A model generated the notes under the pieces. It was not told the DNA's origin and did not search any database. It saw nothing but the letters and a program-made list of their open reading frames with translations. Positions 9,466 to 17,513 of a DNA stretch of 64,000 nucleotides are shown one piece after another (position 1 is the stretch's first letter; each line of letters starts with the position of its first letter). The DNA is from Chloropicon primus (Eukaryota; Chlorophyta; Chloropicophyceae; Chloropicales; Chloropicaceae): NCBI GenBank assembly GCA_023205875.1, contig CP060754.1:496001-560000 (forward strand), written 5' to 3'. The position numbers and the translations under genes were made by a program.

Positions 9466-9651
9466 TCAGTCGTCCATTCCCTTCATGCCCTGCTGCTGAC
9501 TCCCCACTGTCTCGCGCGGTCGGCTCCCTTTCTCAAAGTACTTGTCCAGGGGCTCCTTCCACAAGTAATAACCGGACACCACACCAAGCCCCGCCGCGAA
9601 CATGATCTGGCTCCACCTGTTCCGGCTCCCGAAAGGTATGAAGTTCGACAT
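9466..9651 (-). CDS. Small single-pass membrane protein, PIGBOS-like
   Basis: A 61-residue protein. Around residues 13-30 the segment RWSQIMFAAGLGVVSGYYLW is a membrane helix, followed by EPLDKYFEKG. This layout (basic N-terminus, LLFA-xx-LGI-xGGVYI-like helix, then P-xx-xxY) resembles human PIGBOS1, a mitochondrial outer-membrane microprotein, so a mitochondrial tail or anchor protein is plausible. The resemblance is over about 30 residues and was judged by eye. The ATG at 9649-9651 is the only sensible start; the much longer open frame upstream is the antisense of YbeY-HAD. Head to head with YbeY-HAD, with 90 bases between start codons. Confidence 0.65.
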   Translation of the reverse strand: MSNFIPFGSRNRWSQIMFAAGLGVVSGYYLWKEPLDKYFEKGSRPRETVGSQQQGMKGMDD

Positions 9652-9741
9652 CTCACCCCCCCTCTCTCTCTCTCTCCTGAAAAAGAGCCCAAAGTGGATA
9701 GCTCCGTCCGTGACTCTCTCTCTTTGGGACTCGTGACGTCG

Positions 9742-11424
9742 ATGGCGTCGTCCTGCAGCAGGGCGACGATGGGTTCGAGAGAACTGACGAGACTCTTGGC
9801 GAACATGAACGCGCCGAGGCAGTACCTGAAGCGGGGAGGTTGGAGGAAGCTGGAGTGCGGGAGCGGTGGCGCACGGGTTAGCCGAGATTCGTTCAGGCGG
9901 GCCACGCCTGAATCTCTGGGCTACCTTGGTGCGTCCCCAGGAGGCCGCGCGAGTGCGGGGGGAGCGGTGGGGTGGTGCCCGACCAGAGGATGGCAAGATC
10001 GGGGTCCTCTCCGCTTGTCTTGCGCTGCGAAGTCCAGCTCGGCGTCCCTGGGTCGTCCGGAAATATCTGTGGACGTTTTGGTTCGAGAGGAGGCCATCAG
10101 TCAGGTCGATGGCGTCGAGGAGGCGGGCCACTCCCTGGAGCTGGACTGCAAGGCTGCCCTCGCGAGCGCTCTGGAGAAACGGGACCTTGGCGTCGAGTGC
10201 GAAGCGGTGGAGGTGTCGATCATGATAACAGATGACGACGAGATACAAAACCTGAACTCGACCTGGAGGGGGATCAACAGGCCGACCGACGTTTTGTCGT
10301 TCCCGAACGGCGAGAACCCGCCCGGTTACCACGCCATGGTCTTGGGGGACATCATCATCTCGGCCCGGACTGCAGAGAAGCAGGCGAAAGAGCGAGGTCA
10401 CGACGTGCAGACGGAACTCAGGATCCTCCTGGTCCACGGCCTGTTGCACTTGCTGGACTACGACCACGAGCTGTCCGAGGGGGATGAGGTGCTGATGAAG
10501 AACGAGGAGGAGCGCATTCTTGTGGGACTTGGCTGGACGGCGGAGGGCGGCCTGATCGCCAAGAGCATCGAAGGCGCACAAGAGTCGGAAGGGGAAACAA
10601 AGAAGGTGAAGCTGGTCGCGCTTGACATGGATGGAACACTGCTCAACAGCGACGTGCTTGTTCCGGACAGGAACCGCGAGGCCTTGGAGGAGTGCGAGAA
10701 GAGGGGAATCAAGGTGGTCTTGGCGACAGGGAAAGCCAGGACGTCTGCCCTCCTCGCCTGCGAGAAGTCAAGTTTGGGTGACATGTTCTCATCGGCTTCT
10801 CCTGGAATCTTTATCCAAGGTCTGCTGGTGCACGGCCCCGATGGCAAGGTACTCTCGCAGACGTACTTGCCCAAAGACGTCGTCCGGAAAGCCTTCCTGT
10901 ACGCGGAAGAGGCAAATGTCGCGTGCTGTGGCTTTTTGGGCGAGCGGAACGTGACCTTGAGGAGCCATCCGCTGTTGGATGAACTGCACGAGAGGTACTA
11001 CGAACCAGAATCCTATGTGGCGGCCAACATCGAAGAGATCCTTGAGCAGGACGTGTACAAGGTGCTGCTTTATGGCGACGACGAGGCGGTGATAAACAAC
11101 GAGGTCATGCCTTACTGGGACGAGAACATTGTCGAGGGGGCAAGAATGACGCGAGCCATCCCAGAAATGCTCGAGCTGGTTCCAACGGGCACAAGCAAGG
11201 CGACAGGGTTGGAGACATTGCTGAGCGAGTATGGGATCGCTCCACAAGAAGTTCTGGCCGTCGGGGACGGAGACAATGACTTGGAGATGCTGGGCATGGC
11301 TGGGATTGGGGTTGCGGTGAACAATGCCACGCCGCGTCTGAAGGAGAAAGCGGATCACATCGTGAGCTCGAATGACGAGGGCGGCGTCGCAGAGGCGATA
11401 TGGAAGTTTGCCCTTGGTGACTGA
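9742..11424 (+). CDS. YbeY endoribonuclease fused to HAD-family hydrolase
   Basis: A 560-residue fusion as in the plant chloroplast YbeY, which processes chloroplast rRNA. After about 105 residues that look like a transit peptide, the YbeY domain has the metal-binding HGLLHLLDYDH pattern with histidines at about 232, 236 and 242, and the PTDVLSFP block. The C-terminal half is a Cof-type HAD phosphatase: motif I DMDGTLLNSD with the nucleophile at about D295, and motif IV GDGDND near residue 508. The ATG at 9742 is the first in frame; the frame extends to a GTG at 9694. Plastid targeting is inferred. The HAD substrate is unknown. Confidence 0.92.
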   Translation: MASSCSRATMGSRELTRLLANMNAPRQYLKRGGWRKLECGSGGARVSRDSFRRATPESLGYLGASPGGRASAGGAVGWCPTRGWQDRGPLRLSCAAKSSSASLGRPEISVDVLVREEAISQVDGVEEAGHSLELDCKAALASALEKRDLGVECEAVEVSIMITDDDEIQNLNSTWRGINRPTDVLSFPNGENPPGYHAMVLGDIIISARTAEKQAKERGHDVQTELRILLVHGLLHLLDYDHELSEGDEVLMKNEEERILVGLGWTAEGGLIAKSIEGAQESEGETKKVKLVALDMDGTLLNSDVLVPDRNREALEECEKRGIKVVLATGKARTSALLACEKSSLGDMFSSASPGIFIQGLLVHGPDGKVLSQTYLPKDVVRKAFLYAEEANVACCGFLGERNVTLRSHPLLDELHERYYEPESYVAANIEEILEQDVYKVLLYGDDEAVINNEVMPYWDENIVEGARMTRAIPEMLELVPTGTSKATGLETLLSEYGIAPQEVLAVGDGDNDLEMLGMAGIGVAVNNATPRLKEKADHIVSSNDEGGVAEAIWKFALGD

Positions 11425-11433
11425 AAGCTTTTG

Positions 11434-11443
11434 TTACATGTAA
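11434..11443. promoter_or_regulatory. Palindromic TTACATGTAA, possible shared poly(A) signal
   Basis: Gives TGTAA on the + strand 15 bases past the YbeY-HAD stop and TGTAA on the - strand 15 bases past the EFR3-like stop. Same inferred role as the palindrome at 3476-3485. Confidence 0.55.
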
Positions 11444-11452
11444 TTTTATGGA

Positions 11453-12955
11453 TCAAATTGTGCCACTGCCCAAAGCAAGAAGCATTTCTTCGAGCATGAT
11501 TTGGCTCTCATAAGGGCAGATGTTCGGGTCCTTGTAGTCCGTCGGATCCTTTAACGCGACCCTGCTAACACTAAGTGAACACTCCTTGTAACCCAGAGCG
11601 AGGCCCCTCTCCTCAAGCTCTTTCAGTGTGCTCTTCATGCTCTCATCCCCGACGTCCTCTCCCATGGCCCAGTTTTCCAGCACGCATAAAAACCTGAGCA
11701 TGCGCCTTTCGCCTCTCTCAGATCTCGCAAAACGAGCCTCGAGGTCCTTCAAAGTTGAACCCCGTCCGCCCTGGTCCTCCTCCTCGACTTCCACAGACCG
11801 TAGGTACAGCCACTGCTCAAACGCTTTCGATTCCACGTCCACGTCGAGGAAGCCCAATATTCTGCTGGAAAACAAGAAGGTAACCAGGTTGCATGCCTGG
11901 ACGAGGTCCTTCGCGTACAAGGCTGTGCAGGCTTCCATGAACGTTTCGTAAAGGTATGAGATTGTCCCACCGAAGCTTTCGATTTCCTTCTCTAGCCCCA
12001 AAAGGATCGACTGAAGCAACTCCCCGGAGCAGAATGCCCCCTTTTTAAGGAGCTTGTCCAAGAGCAGTCCAGAAAGCGTCTTTGCCGAGTTCACTTCAGA
12101 GAAGAGGCTCAGCAGAGACTCGGAAAGCATCGGATAGGAACGCGGCAGGGACTGCCTGTTCTCGAAATCTTCCAACGATCTTATCAATTCCTTCCCCGCG
12201 TCGTCTGCCATGATCTTGCTCAAAACCAGGTCACTGCAAAAGTCCAACAAAACGTCCTCCTCGGGGAGGTTCAGCTTGAACTTGTTGGCTAGCTTGAGAA
12301 GGTACCCAAAACACAAGAAGCAGTTGCTGATAACCAAGGCGCTGCAGTCTTTGCTTGCGCTGTCGCCCCCGATCTGACCAAGTATGTGGTAGTCGATCTC
12401 GAGTGCCTTGATCGCCCCACAAAACCCGAGCACCTTCTGGAAGTGGATGACTCCTGAGTTATTCTCGACGAAGAGAGGCTGCCGCAGTATCAGGTTGAGC
12501 AAGCTCACCGCCTGGTAGTGAAACACGTTGCTGTGGCTTACCAGCAGCTGCGCTATTACTTCTAGGAAGTATTCTATGTAATAGTTCATCTGCACGGCCG
12601 AGTTTGTCTCCTCGACCACTTTTTTCATGAGGACCACCGCCACTGAGGTGTACTTCGTATCCTTTTTGTGCAATCCCTTCAGGGCCCGTGCCCTCAGTTT
12701 CCTCCCCAGCTTTGGCAGCTTGTCGTGGTTAAATTTGACGTACTCCACGGTCTTCTTCACCAGGCTCGCGTGCTTCAGCGTGAGCGGCCAGTTCTCGTCC
12801 CTCAACAGGGACTCCACGCTCTCCCTGTCTATCTTACTGAACCCGCTCAGCTGAGAAAAGTCCTCGAATATTGCAGCAGTGTACGTCTTGTACCTCTTCG
12901 TTGGGACGATCGAGCTCGCGGCCCAGCCGCAGCACCCGAAGAAGGGCGTGTTCAT
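11453..12955 (-). CDS. EFR3-like armadillo-type membrane protein
   Basis: EFR3 proteins anchor phosphatidylinositol 4-kinase III alpha at the plasma membrane. The 500-residue product starts MNTPFFGCCGWAASSIVPTKRYK: a cysteine pair that could be palmitoylated, followed by the basic P-x-RYK segment as in EFR3. The next 200 residues, with KLPKLGRKLRARALKGL and a helical repeat pattern, agree with the plant EFR3 N-terminal region. The rest is helical with no clear match, and at 500 residues it is shorter than the usual 800 or more. The call rests mainly on the N-terminal third. Single exon; convergent with YbeY-HAD. Confidence 0.6.
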   Translation of the reverse strand: MNTPFFGCCGWAASSIVPTKRYKTYTAAIFEDFSQLSGFSKIDRESVESLLRDENWPLTLKHASLVKKTVEYVKFNHDKLPKLGRKLRARALKGLHKKDTKYTSVAVVLMKKVVEETNSAVQMNYYIEYFLEVIAQLLVSHSNVFHYQAVSLLNLILRQPLFVENNSGVIHFQKVLGFCGAIKALEIDYHILGQIGGDSASKDCSALVISNCFLCFGYLLKLANKFKLNLPEEDVLLDFCSDLVLSKIMADDAGKELIRSLEDFENRQSLPRSYPMLSESLLSLFSEVNSAKTLSGLLLDKLLKKGAFCSGELLQSILLGLEKEIESFGGTISYLYETFMEACTALYAKDLVQACNLVTFLFSSRILGFLDVDVESKAFEQWLYLRSVEVEEEDQGGRGSTLKDLEARFARSERGERRMLRFLCVLENWAMGEDVGDESMKSTLKELEERGLALGYKECSLSVSRVALKDPTDYKDPNICPYESQIMLEEMLLALGSGTI

Positions 12956-13381
12956 GATACGCGGCGACGCGTGACGCGCACCTCACACAGCCGCAACGAT
13001 AACCCTCCTCTAAAATCTCACACCACTTGGGTAATCCTGCGATCGCAGGATGCCTCGAGCCCACCTGCTTCGTTTCGTTCCGTCGCCTTCCGCGACGTCC
13101 TCTTCCGACGCGACCCTCTGTTGAGACCCACGGGCGCGTCCTGGATCCCCCCAACCGCCACCCCGCCCGCGACGGTCACAGGCAGTCCCACCTCCACGAC
13201 GATGGAATGGCCCGTCTGGCTTCTCCTCTCGCTCGCCGAACTCGAACTGCCCCCGCCGATTCATCGAGGATCCAGAGGCTCTTTATTTTAGGTTAAGCGG
13301 AGGGCGGGTGAGTTGGTTGGTCGTGTGTTGTTCCGTCGAGGGGAGTACGTGCGTGCGGCGAGAGGTTAGGATAGAAGAGCA
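12956..13381. other. Divergent promoter region, EFR3-like gene and SEC13
   Basis: A 426-base head-to-head spacer. An ATG at 13202 opens a 29-codon upstream frame in front of SEC13, which may be a leader peptide or chance. No repeat or other gene is visible. Confidence 0.5.
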
Positions 13382-14305
13382 ATGGCTACGACGGCTGCGG
13401 TGAGCTTCGACCCAGGTCACAGGGATGTTGTGCACGACGTCCAGTTCGATTATTATGGCAAGAAGGTGGCGACAGCGTCTTCAGACCGCATGGTGAAGAT
13501 CTTCGAGGTGGTGGGGAACGAGCAGAAGCTTGTGGCGGACTTGGCGGGGCACGAGGGCCCCGTGTGGCAGGTGAGCTGGGCGCACCCGAAGTTTGGGAAC
13601 CTTCTGGCGTCTTGCTCCTTCGACCAGAGAGTCATGGTGTGGAAGGAGGTCTCGGACGGGAACTGGCAGGTGCTTTACCAGTCCCCCCCGGGCCTGCACA
13701 CCGCCTCCATCAACTCGGTGACGTTCGCGCCTCACGAGTGCGGACTCTGCCTCGCGGCAGCCTCCTCGGACGGCAGCATTTCCATCCTTTCCTTCAACTC
13801 CCAGACGAATACGTGGTCGACGGAGAAGATTGCGGGTGCTCACAGCCTGGGATGCCTGGCGGTGTCGTGGGCCCCTGCCTTCCACGCGGGAGCCATGGTC
13901 CAGCCCACGAATGCTCCCCTCCAGCCCTCCAAGAGCCTTGTCTCTTGCGGCTGCGACAACACCATAAAAGTGTGGTCTTTCAGCGAAGCTCACGGCAAAT
14001 GGGTGCCACAGGGGGGCGACCTCTCCGGGCACTCAAACTGGGTGAGGGACGTGGCTTGGGCTCCAAACATGGGCATGCCGAGGTCCACCATCGCCAGCGC
14101 CTCCGAGGACGGGAAGGTGATGATCTGGTCCCAAGCCTCAGGGAGCACGAGCTGGGAAGGAAAGCTCCTCAAGGACTTTGGTTGCCCTGTGTGGAGGGTC
14201 AGCTGGTCCGTCTCGGGAGGACTGCTCGCAGTTTCGGATAGCAACAACGAGGTCTCGTTGTGGAAGGAGTCCGTGGACGGATCTTGGGAGCAAATCAGCC
14301 AGTGA
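13382..14305 (+). CDS. SEC13: SEC13 WD40 protein
   Basis: SEC13 pairs with SEC31 in the COPII coat cage and also serves in the nuclear pore Y-complex and the SEA complex. The 307-residue protein is one WD40 propeller of six blades, the normal size. Diagnostic pieces are DVVHDVQFDYYGKKVATAS, GHEGPVWQVSWAHPKFG with LASCSFDQRVMVWKE, and SVSGGLLAVSDSNNEVSLWKE at the end. The ATG at 13382 is the first in frame and is directly followed by the conserved first blade. Single exon. Confidence 0.95.
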   Translation: MATTAAVSFDPGHRDVVHDVQFDYYGKKVATASSDRMVKIFEVVGNEQKLVADLAGHEGPVWQVSWAHPKFGNLLASCSFDQRVMVWKEVSDGNWQVLYQSPPGLHTASINSVTFAPHECGLCLAAASSDGSISILSFNSQTNTWSTEKIAGAHSLGCLAVSWAPAFHAGAMVQPTNAPLQPSKSLVSCGCDNTIKVWSFSEAHGKWVPQGGDLSGHSNWVRDVAWAPNMGMPRSTIASASEDGKVMIWSQASGSTSWEGKLLKDFGCPVWRVSWSVSGGLLAVSDSNNEVSLWKESVDGSWEQISQ

Positions 14306-14920
14306 GCACCACCTGATCCAAGCATTATGATTAAAAAAACACCGGTAACGCCCTCCGCTGCAACACGGCGACTTTGTATTTCAAACCTTTAAAGTATCTT
14401 GCCTTTCGCTTCGTCCCACGGCGTGGTCACGAAGCTTGTTGCTCCTCCTTGGCCTCTTTAGCCTTGCCTGGGTCAAGGGGGAAGAGACTCTTTGCCTGGA
14501 TCGTGATCCTCTCTCTCTCTCTCTCTTCGTCTTCCTCGTTTCTTTTGAGTGAGTGAGGTTATTCGTTTGGTCAAAACCATCCAAGACCGTTTGTTTGGTC
14601 CCGTCCTGGCGATCGTACAGTTCTCAAAGTAAGATGGAAATTGAGATGTCTTTGAATCAGGCGGAGCGGAGAAGGGGAGAGGGGCAGCAGCGACTCAGGG
14701 AGAGTCGAGAGAAGGAAGGAGAGACCGAGTGGAGTTGAGGCCCGGGAGGGGAAGGACGGAAAGACTGACGAGGGGATTGCGTCGGGGCCCGTCGAGGAGG
14801 GAAGGAAGCTTGTGACGGCTGGTGGAACATCTGGCTTGGGAATCAGCGGAGAAGAGGTGCTTGTTTTTTCGTGAACTTGTGTGACTTGAACCTCGGTATA
14901 GAGTGGAAGAGACGACGAAG
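14306..14920. other. Intergenic region between SEC13 and CCDC113
   Basis: A 615-base spacer between genes on the same strand. It contains a CT run at about 14508-14526 followed by a pyrimidine stretch ending in TTTTGAG, which could be the 3' end of an untranslated intron. A 34-codon frame starts at 14634. On the - strand, 14427-14495 reads as an open segment ending in EAKEEQQAS with an AG just before it; it could be a last exon of a small gene, but I found no matching first exon. Confidence 0.4.
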
Positions 14921-15958
14921 ATGTTGGCGGAAGCGGGTTCACCAGGGTTTGACATGGACAAGGAGGAGCTTTCTCGCTTGAGAGAGAGCAACGACGTGTT
15001 GAGGAAGCAAATTTGGCTCTTCCGGACCGTCATCGAGAAGCAGGGCACTGCTCTGGCCATGATAGAGGAAGAGCAGTTGAAGACTCGAAGGCAGCGGAAA
15101 GCCAAGGAGGTCGCCCCGAAGACCCCCACCAAAGTGACTGTAGAGCAAAAGATGGAAATTGCTACGAGGGAGATAGACCACCTGCAAGTGAGCATCGACA
15201 CCCTGAAGACTGAGGGGGAGCAGTGCATCCAGGAAATCAAGATAGCTTTGGAGGACGCGGACCAGCGCATTGTCGAAGCGAAGAAGGACGTGTACGAGTT
15301 CAAGAGAGACGTCGTGGGCGGTGCAGAGAACCCAAGGACCGGAAAGATCGTCGCAGAAAAGCTCTTGAAGTTCATTGACGACAAGATCAAGTCCAAGGAG
15401 GTAGCCATCATGAAAACGAGGGTGAAAAACATCAGCATGAAAACGCAAATAAAGAAGCTCGAGCAGCAGCTGAACGAGAAGGGTGAGATGGGCGGAGTGT
15501 TGTCTGCCATCGATTTTGACCAGCTCAAGATAGAGAACCAGCAGTACCTCGAGAGAATTGAGGAGAGGAATAACGAACTGTTGCGCCTCAAGCTGACCAC
15601 AGGAAAGACTGTTCAGGCTCTGAACACACTGAAGAGAAAGTTGGACGCGCTCGTGAAGCAGAGCAAGAGGCTCCAGAGCGAGATCGGCGAGCGCAGCAAG
15701 CAGCTGAAGGAGTTCGACTTCGAGATAAGAAGGGTAGAGAAGGAAAAGAACAATGCGCTCTCCCAGTTCAAGGTCCTCATCCAGGAGCAGGAGGATGCGG
15801 AGCTCCCTGAAGTAATGGACTACATCCGAATCAAGGCGGATATCTCGGAGCTAGAGAAGAAGGTTTCGGACTGGAACAGAAAGCTCGAGATCGCTTCGAT
15901 GAAGAGCAAGAGCTCTAAGCGGCTGCACAGCCCAAGCGCAAGCGCGGTCAAGGCGTGA
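14921..15958 (+). CDS. CCDC113: CCDC113-type ciliary coiled-coil protein
   Basis: CCDC113 partners CCDC96 in motile cilia near radial spoke 3 and the nexin-dynein regulatory complex, and also occurs at centriolar satellites. The 345-residue protein is nearly all coiled coil. The family-defining block (DUF4201) begins IDFDQLKIENQQYLERIEERN and continues NELLRLKLTTGKTVQALNTLK. The size agrees with the roughly 370 residues of other CCDC113 proteins. The frame is open six codons upstream to a GTG; the first ATG is at 14921. Single exon. Together with IFT88 and the CEP164-like gene it indicates a ciliated lineage. Confidence 0.85.
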   Translation: MLAEAGSPGFDMDKEELSRLRESNDVLRKQIWLFRTVIEKQGTALAMIEEEQLKTRRQRKAKEVAPKTPTKVTVEQKMEIATREIDHLQVSIDTLKTEGEQCIQEIKIALEDADQRIVEAKKDVYEFKRDVVGGAENPRTGKIVAEKLLKFIDDKIKSKEVAIMKTRVKNISMKTQIKKLEQQLNEKGEMGGVLSAIDFDQLKIENQQYLERIEERNNELLRLKLTTGKTVQALNTLKRKLDALVKQSKRLQSEIGERSKQLKEFDFEIRRVEKEKNNALSQFKVLIQEQEDAELPEVMDYIRIKADISELEKKVSDWNRKLEIASMKSKSSKRLHSPSASAVKA

Positions 15959-16047
15959 AGGAGCAAAGATCCAGGAAACCAGTAAAGTAAATTTGTATTT
16001 CTATGTCCACGGATAACTCTCAACAAATTTTGGGTCCCTCAGGCCGC

Positions 16048-17199
16048 TCACTCTACGGGCTTGAGCTCGACCACGTTCTTCAGAACAGGCCGTGGGGCAT
16101 CGACTTTCTTCAGGACCTTGAAGCTTGCGGCACTCGGGGCCTCGAACCACTTGGAGAACTCCTGAATCTTCTCCAAGGGGACATCTTTCAGAACACCAAC
16201 CTGCTGCACACTTTGCCTGAGCTCCTCCACAGTCTTCGCCTCCGCCAGCTTCTTCAGGATCACGTCCAGAGGCGTGGGAACATTATTATACATTTCTAAG
16301 TGGTTGGTTTGCGTCTCCCAGTCCTTGAACTCGGCCCTTTCCTCGTCATTCTTGATGATCTCCTCTCCCGAACTCCGAAGCCTCTTGGCGCTCCTCTTCT
16401 TCTCCTCCAGCAAGTCTTCCATCCGCTCCACCTTCATCACTTGAGCCAGGAGGTTGGCGTTCCTCTCGTACCGACCCAAGGCATCCACTGCCGCCTCCTC
16501 GTCAGCCTTGTAGCACATCTTCATAGCGTTCCTTCGCCACTCGAGCACCTCCTTTGATTCCTCGTGGTACGCGTCAAGGTTTTCCCTCAGGTCCCTCAGG
16601 CCAGGCATAGCTTTGACGTCCTCCGGCACGATCGGAAACGCGTTGTACTCGGACTGGTACTGTGCAGCGCCACTCCCATAGCCTTTCCTCGCCACCACCT
16701 TGTCCCCCGTCAAAACGTGGACCGTGCAAGGGTTCTTCAGCTGTACGCAGCACTGCTTGCAGCATCTGTAAAAGCAGTTCGACCGAGCCCTCTGGCCGCA
16801 AGACGCGCAGAACCTGTCCTTCCCCGGTGGCTTGTTTCCCTTGTCCGGCTTCTTGTACTTCGTGGGGTCTTTGGTGTACTGCCTGGGTTTCTGCTTGGCG
16901 TGCGGGACGCTTCGAAACTGGAACTCAGCGTTTCCCTTGGGCAGCGTGATACCAAGCTGGTTCTCCAGGTGCTTCATGTCCGAGATGCTCCCAGACTGCA
17001 GGGCGTGGACAATCCCTTTGATCTGCTCCTTGAGTTGCACGGTGTTCCATGCTGGCTTATCCTGCCCGAGCGCGTAGATTATGTCTCGTATCTGCGACCG
17101 AGAAAGTGTTTCCACGTTGTGCACGGTCAGGCTCCTCGGGTCCACGATTCCCTTCCCTTGGAACCCCACCCCAACCGTCGGTAAGTCCTTCGGCTTCAT
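16048..17199 (-). CDS. Protein with SHI/LRP1-type zinc finger
   Basis: A 383-residue protein of unknown role. Residues 131-161 contain C131, C134, C142, C147, C150, C151, C158 and H161, spaced C-x2-C-x7-C-x4-C-x2-C-C-x6-C-x2-H. This is exactly the spacing of the zinc finger in plant SHI/STY/LRP1 transcription regulators. Outside it nothing matches SHI proteins: residues 33-70 form a helical SAP-like segment, 100-128 are lysine- and proline-rich, and the C-terminal 200 residues are mostly helical and charged. DNA or RNA binding is an inference from the finger. The start is the ATG at 17197-17199; the frame upstream is low-complexity. Single exon. Confidence 0.75.
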   Translation of the reverse strand: MKPKDLPTVGVGFQGKGIVDPRSLTVHNVETLSRSQIRDIIYALGQDKPAWNTVQLKEQIKGIVHALQSGSISDMKHLENQLGITLPKGNAEFQFRSVPHAKQKPRQYTKDPTKYKKPDKGNKPPGKDRFCASCGQRARSNCFYRCCKQCCVQLKNPCTVHVLTGDKVVARKGYGSGAAQYQSEYNAFPIVPEDVKAMPGLRDLRENLDAYHEESKEVLEWRRNAMKMCYKADEEAAVDALGRYERNANLLAQVMKVERMEDLLEEKKRSAKRLRSSGEEIIKNDEERAEFKDWETQTNHLEMYNNVPTPLDVILKKLAEAKTVEELRQSVQQVGVLKDVPLEKIQEFSKWFEAPSAASFKVLKKVDAPRPVLKNVVELKPVE

Positions 17200-17513
17200 C
17201 CTCTCCCTCCTCCTCTCCTCCTCTCCTCGAGTGAGAGTGAGTGAGCAGTGGCGCGGGAACGAGAAATGAAGTTCGAGGACATACTTCTGTGTCTGTGAGG
17301 GGGGGGACGAGAGAGAGAGGGGAGTCAAGCCCTTGACACGAGTTGGTGCTTGAAGGAATGAGAACGGGAGGGAGGGGAGGGGTGGAGAGGTGTCGCACGC
17401 GAGTGATCGTGATCGTGATGGTGAACGCTGTCGAGGCTTTGCAGTGAGCGCCCGCGCTGTGGAGGGACAGAGGGGGTGTGGGTGTGGGAAGGGAGGCGAG
17501 AAAACTGCACAAC
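17200..17513. other. Divergent promoter region, SHI-type gene and RING gene
   Basis: A 314-base head-to-head spacer, G-rich on the + strand with GGGAGGGGAGGG blocks (about 17369-17380) and a GTGTGGGTGTGGG block near 17476. No TATA box or coding segment recognised. Confidence 0.5.

Noticed and set aside
9860-9940. tRNA-like segment (TGGCGCACGGGTTAGCC resembles a D-arm)
   Set aside because: No matching acceptor stem and no T-arm consensus follow, and it lies inside the YbeY-HAD reading frame.
14427-14495. Possible last exon of a small - strand gene ending EAKEEQQAS
   Set aside because: An AG precedes it but I found no first exon with a start and donor; left unresolved.
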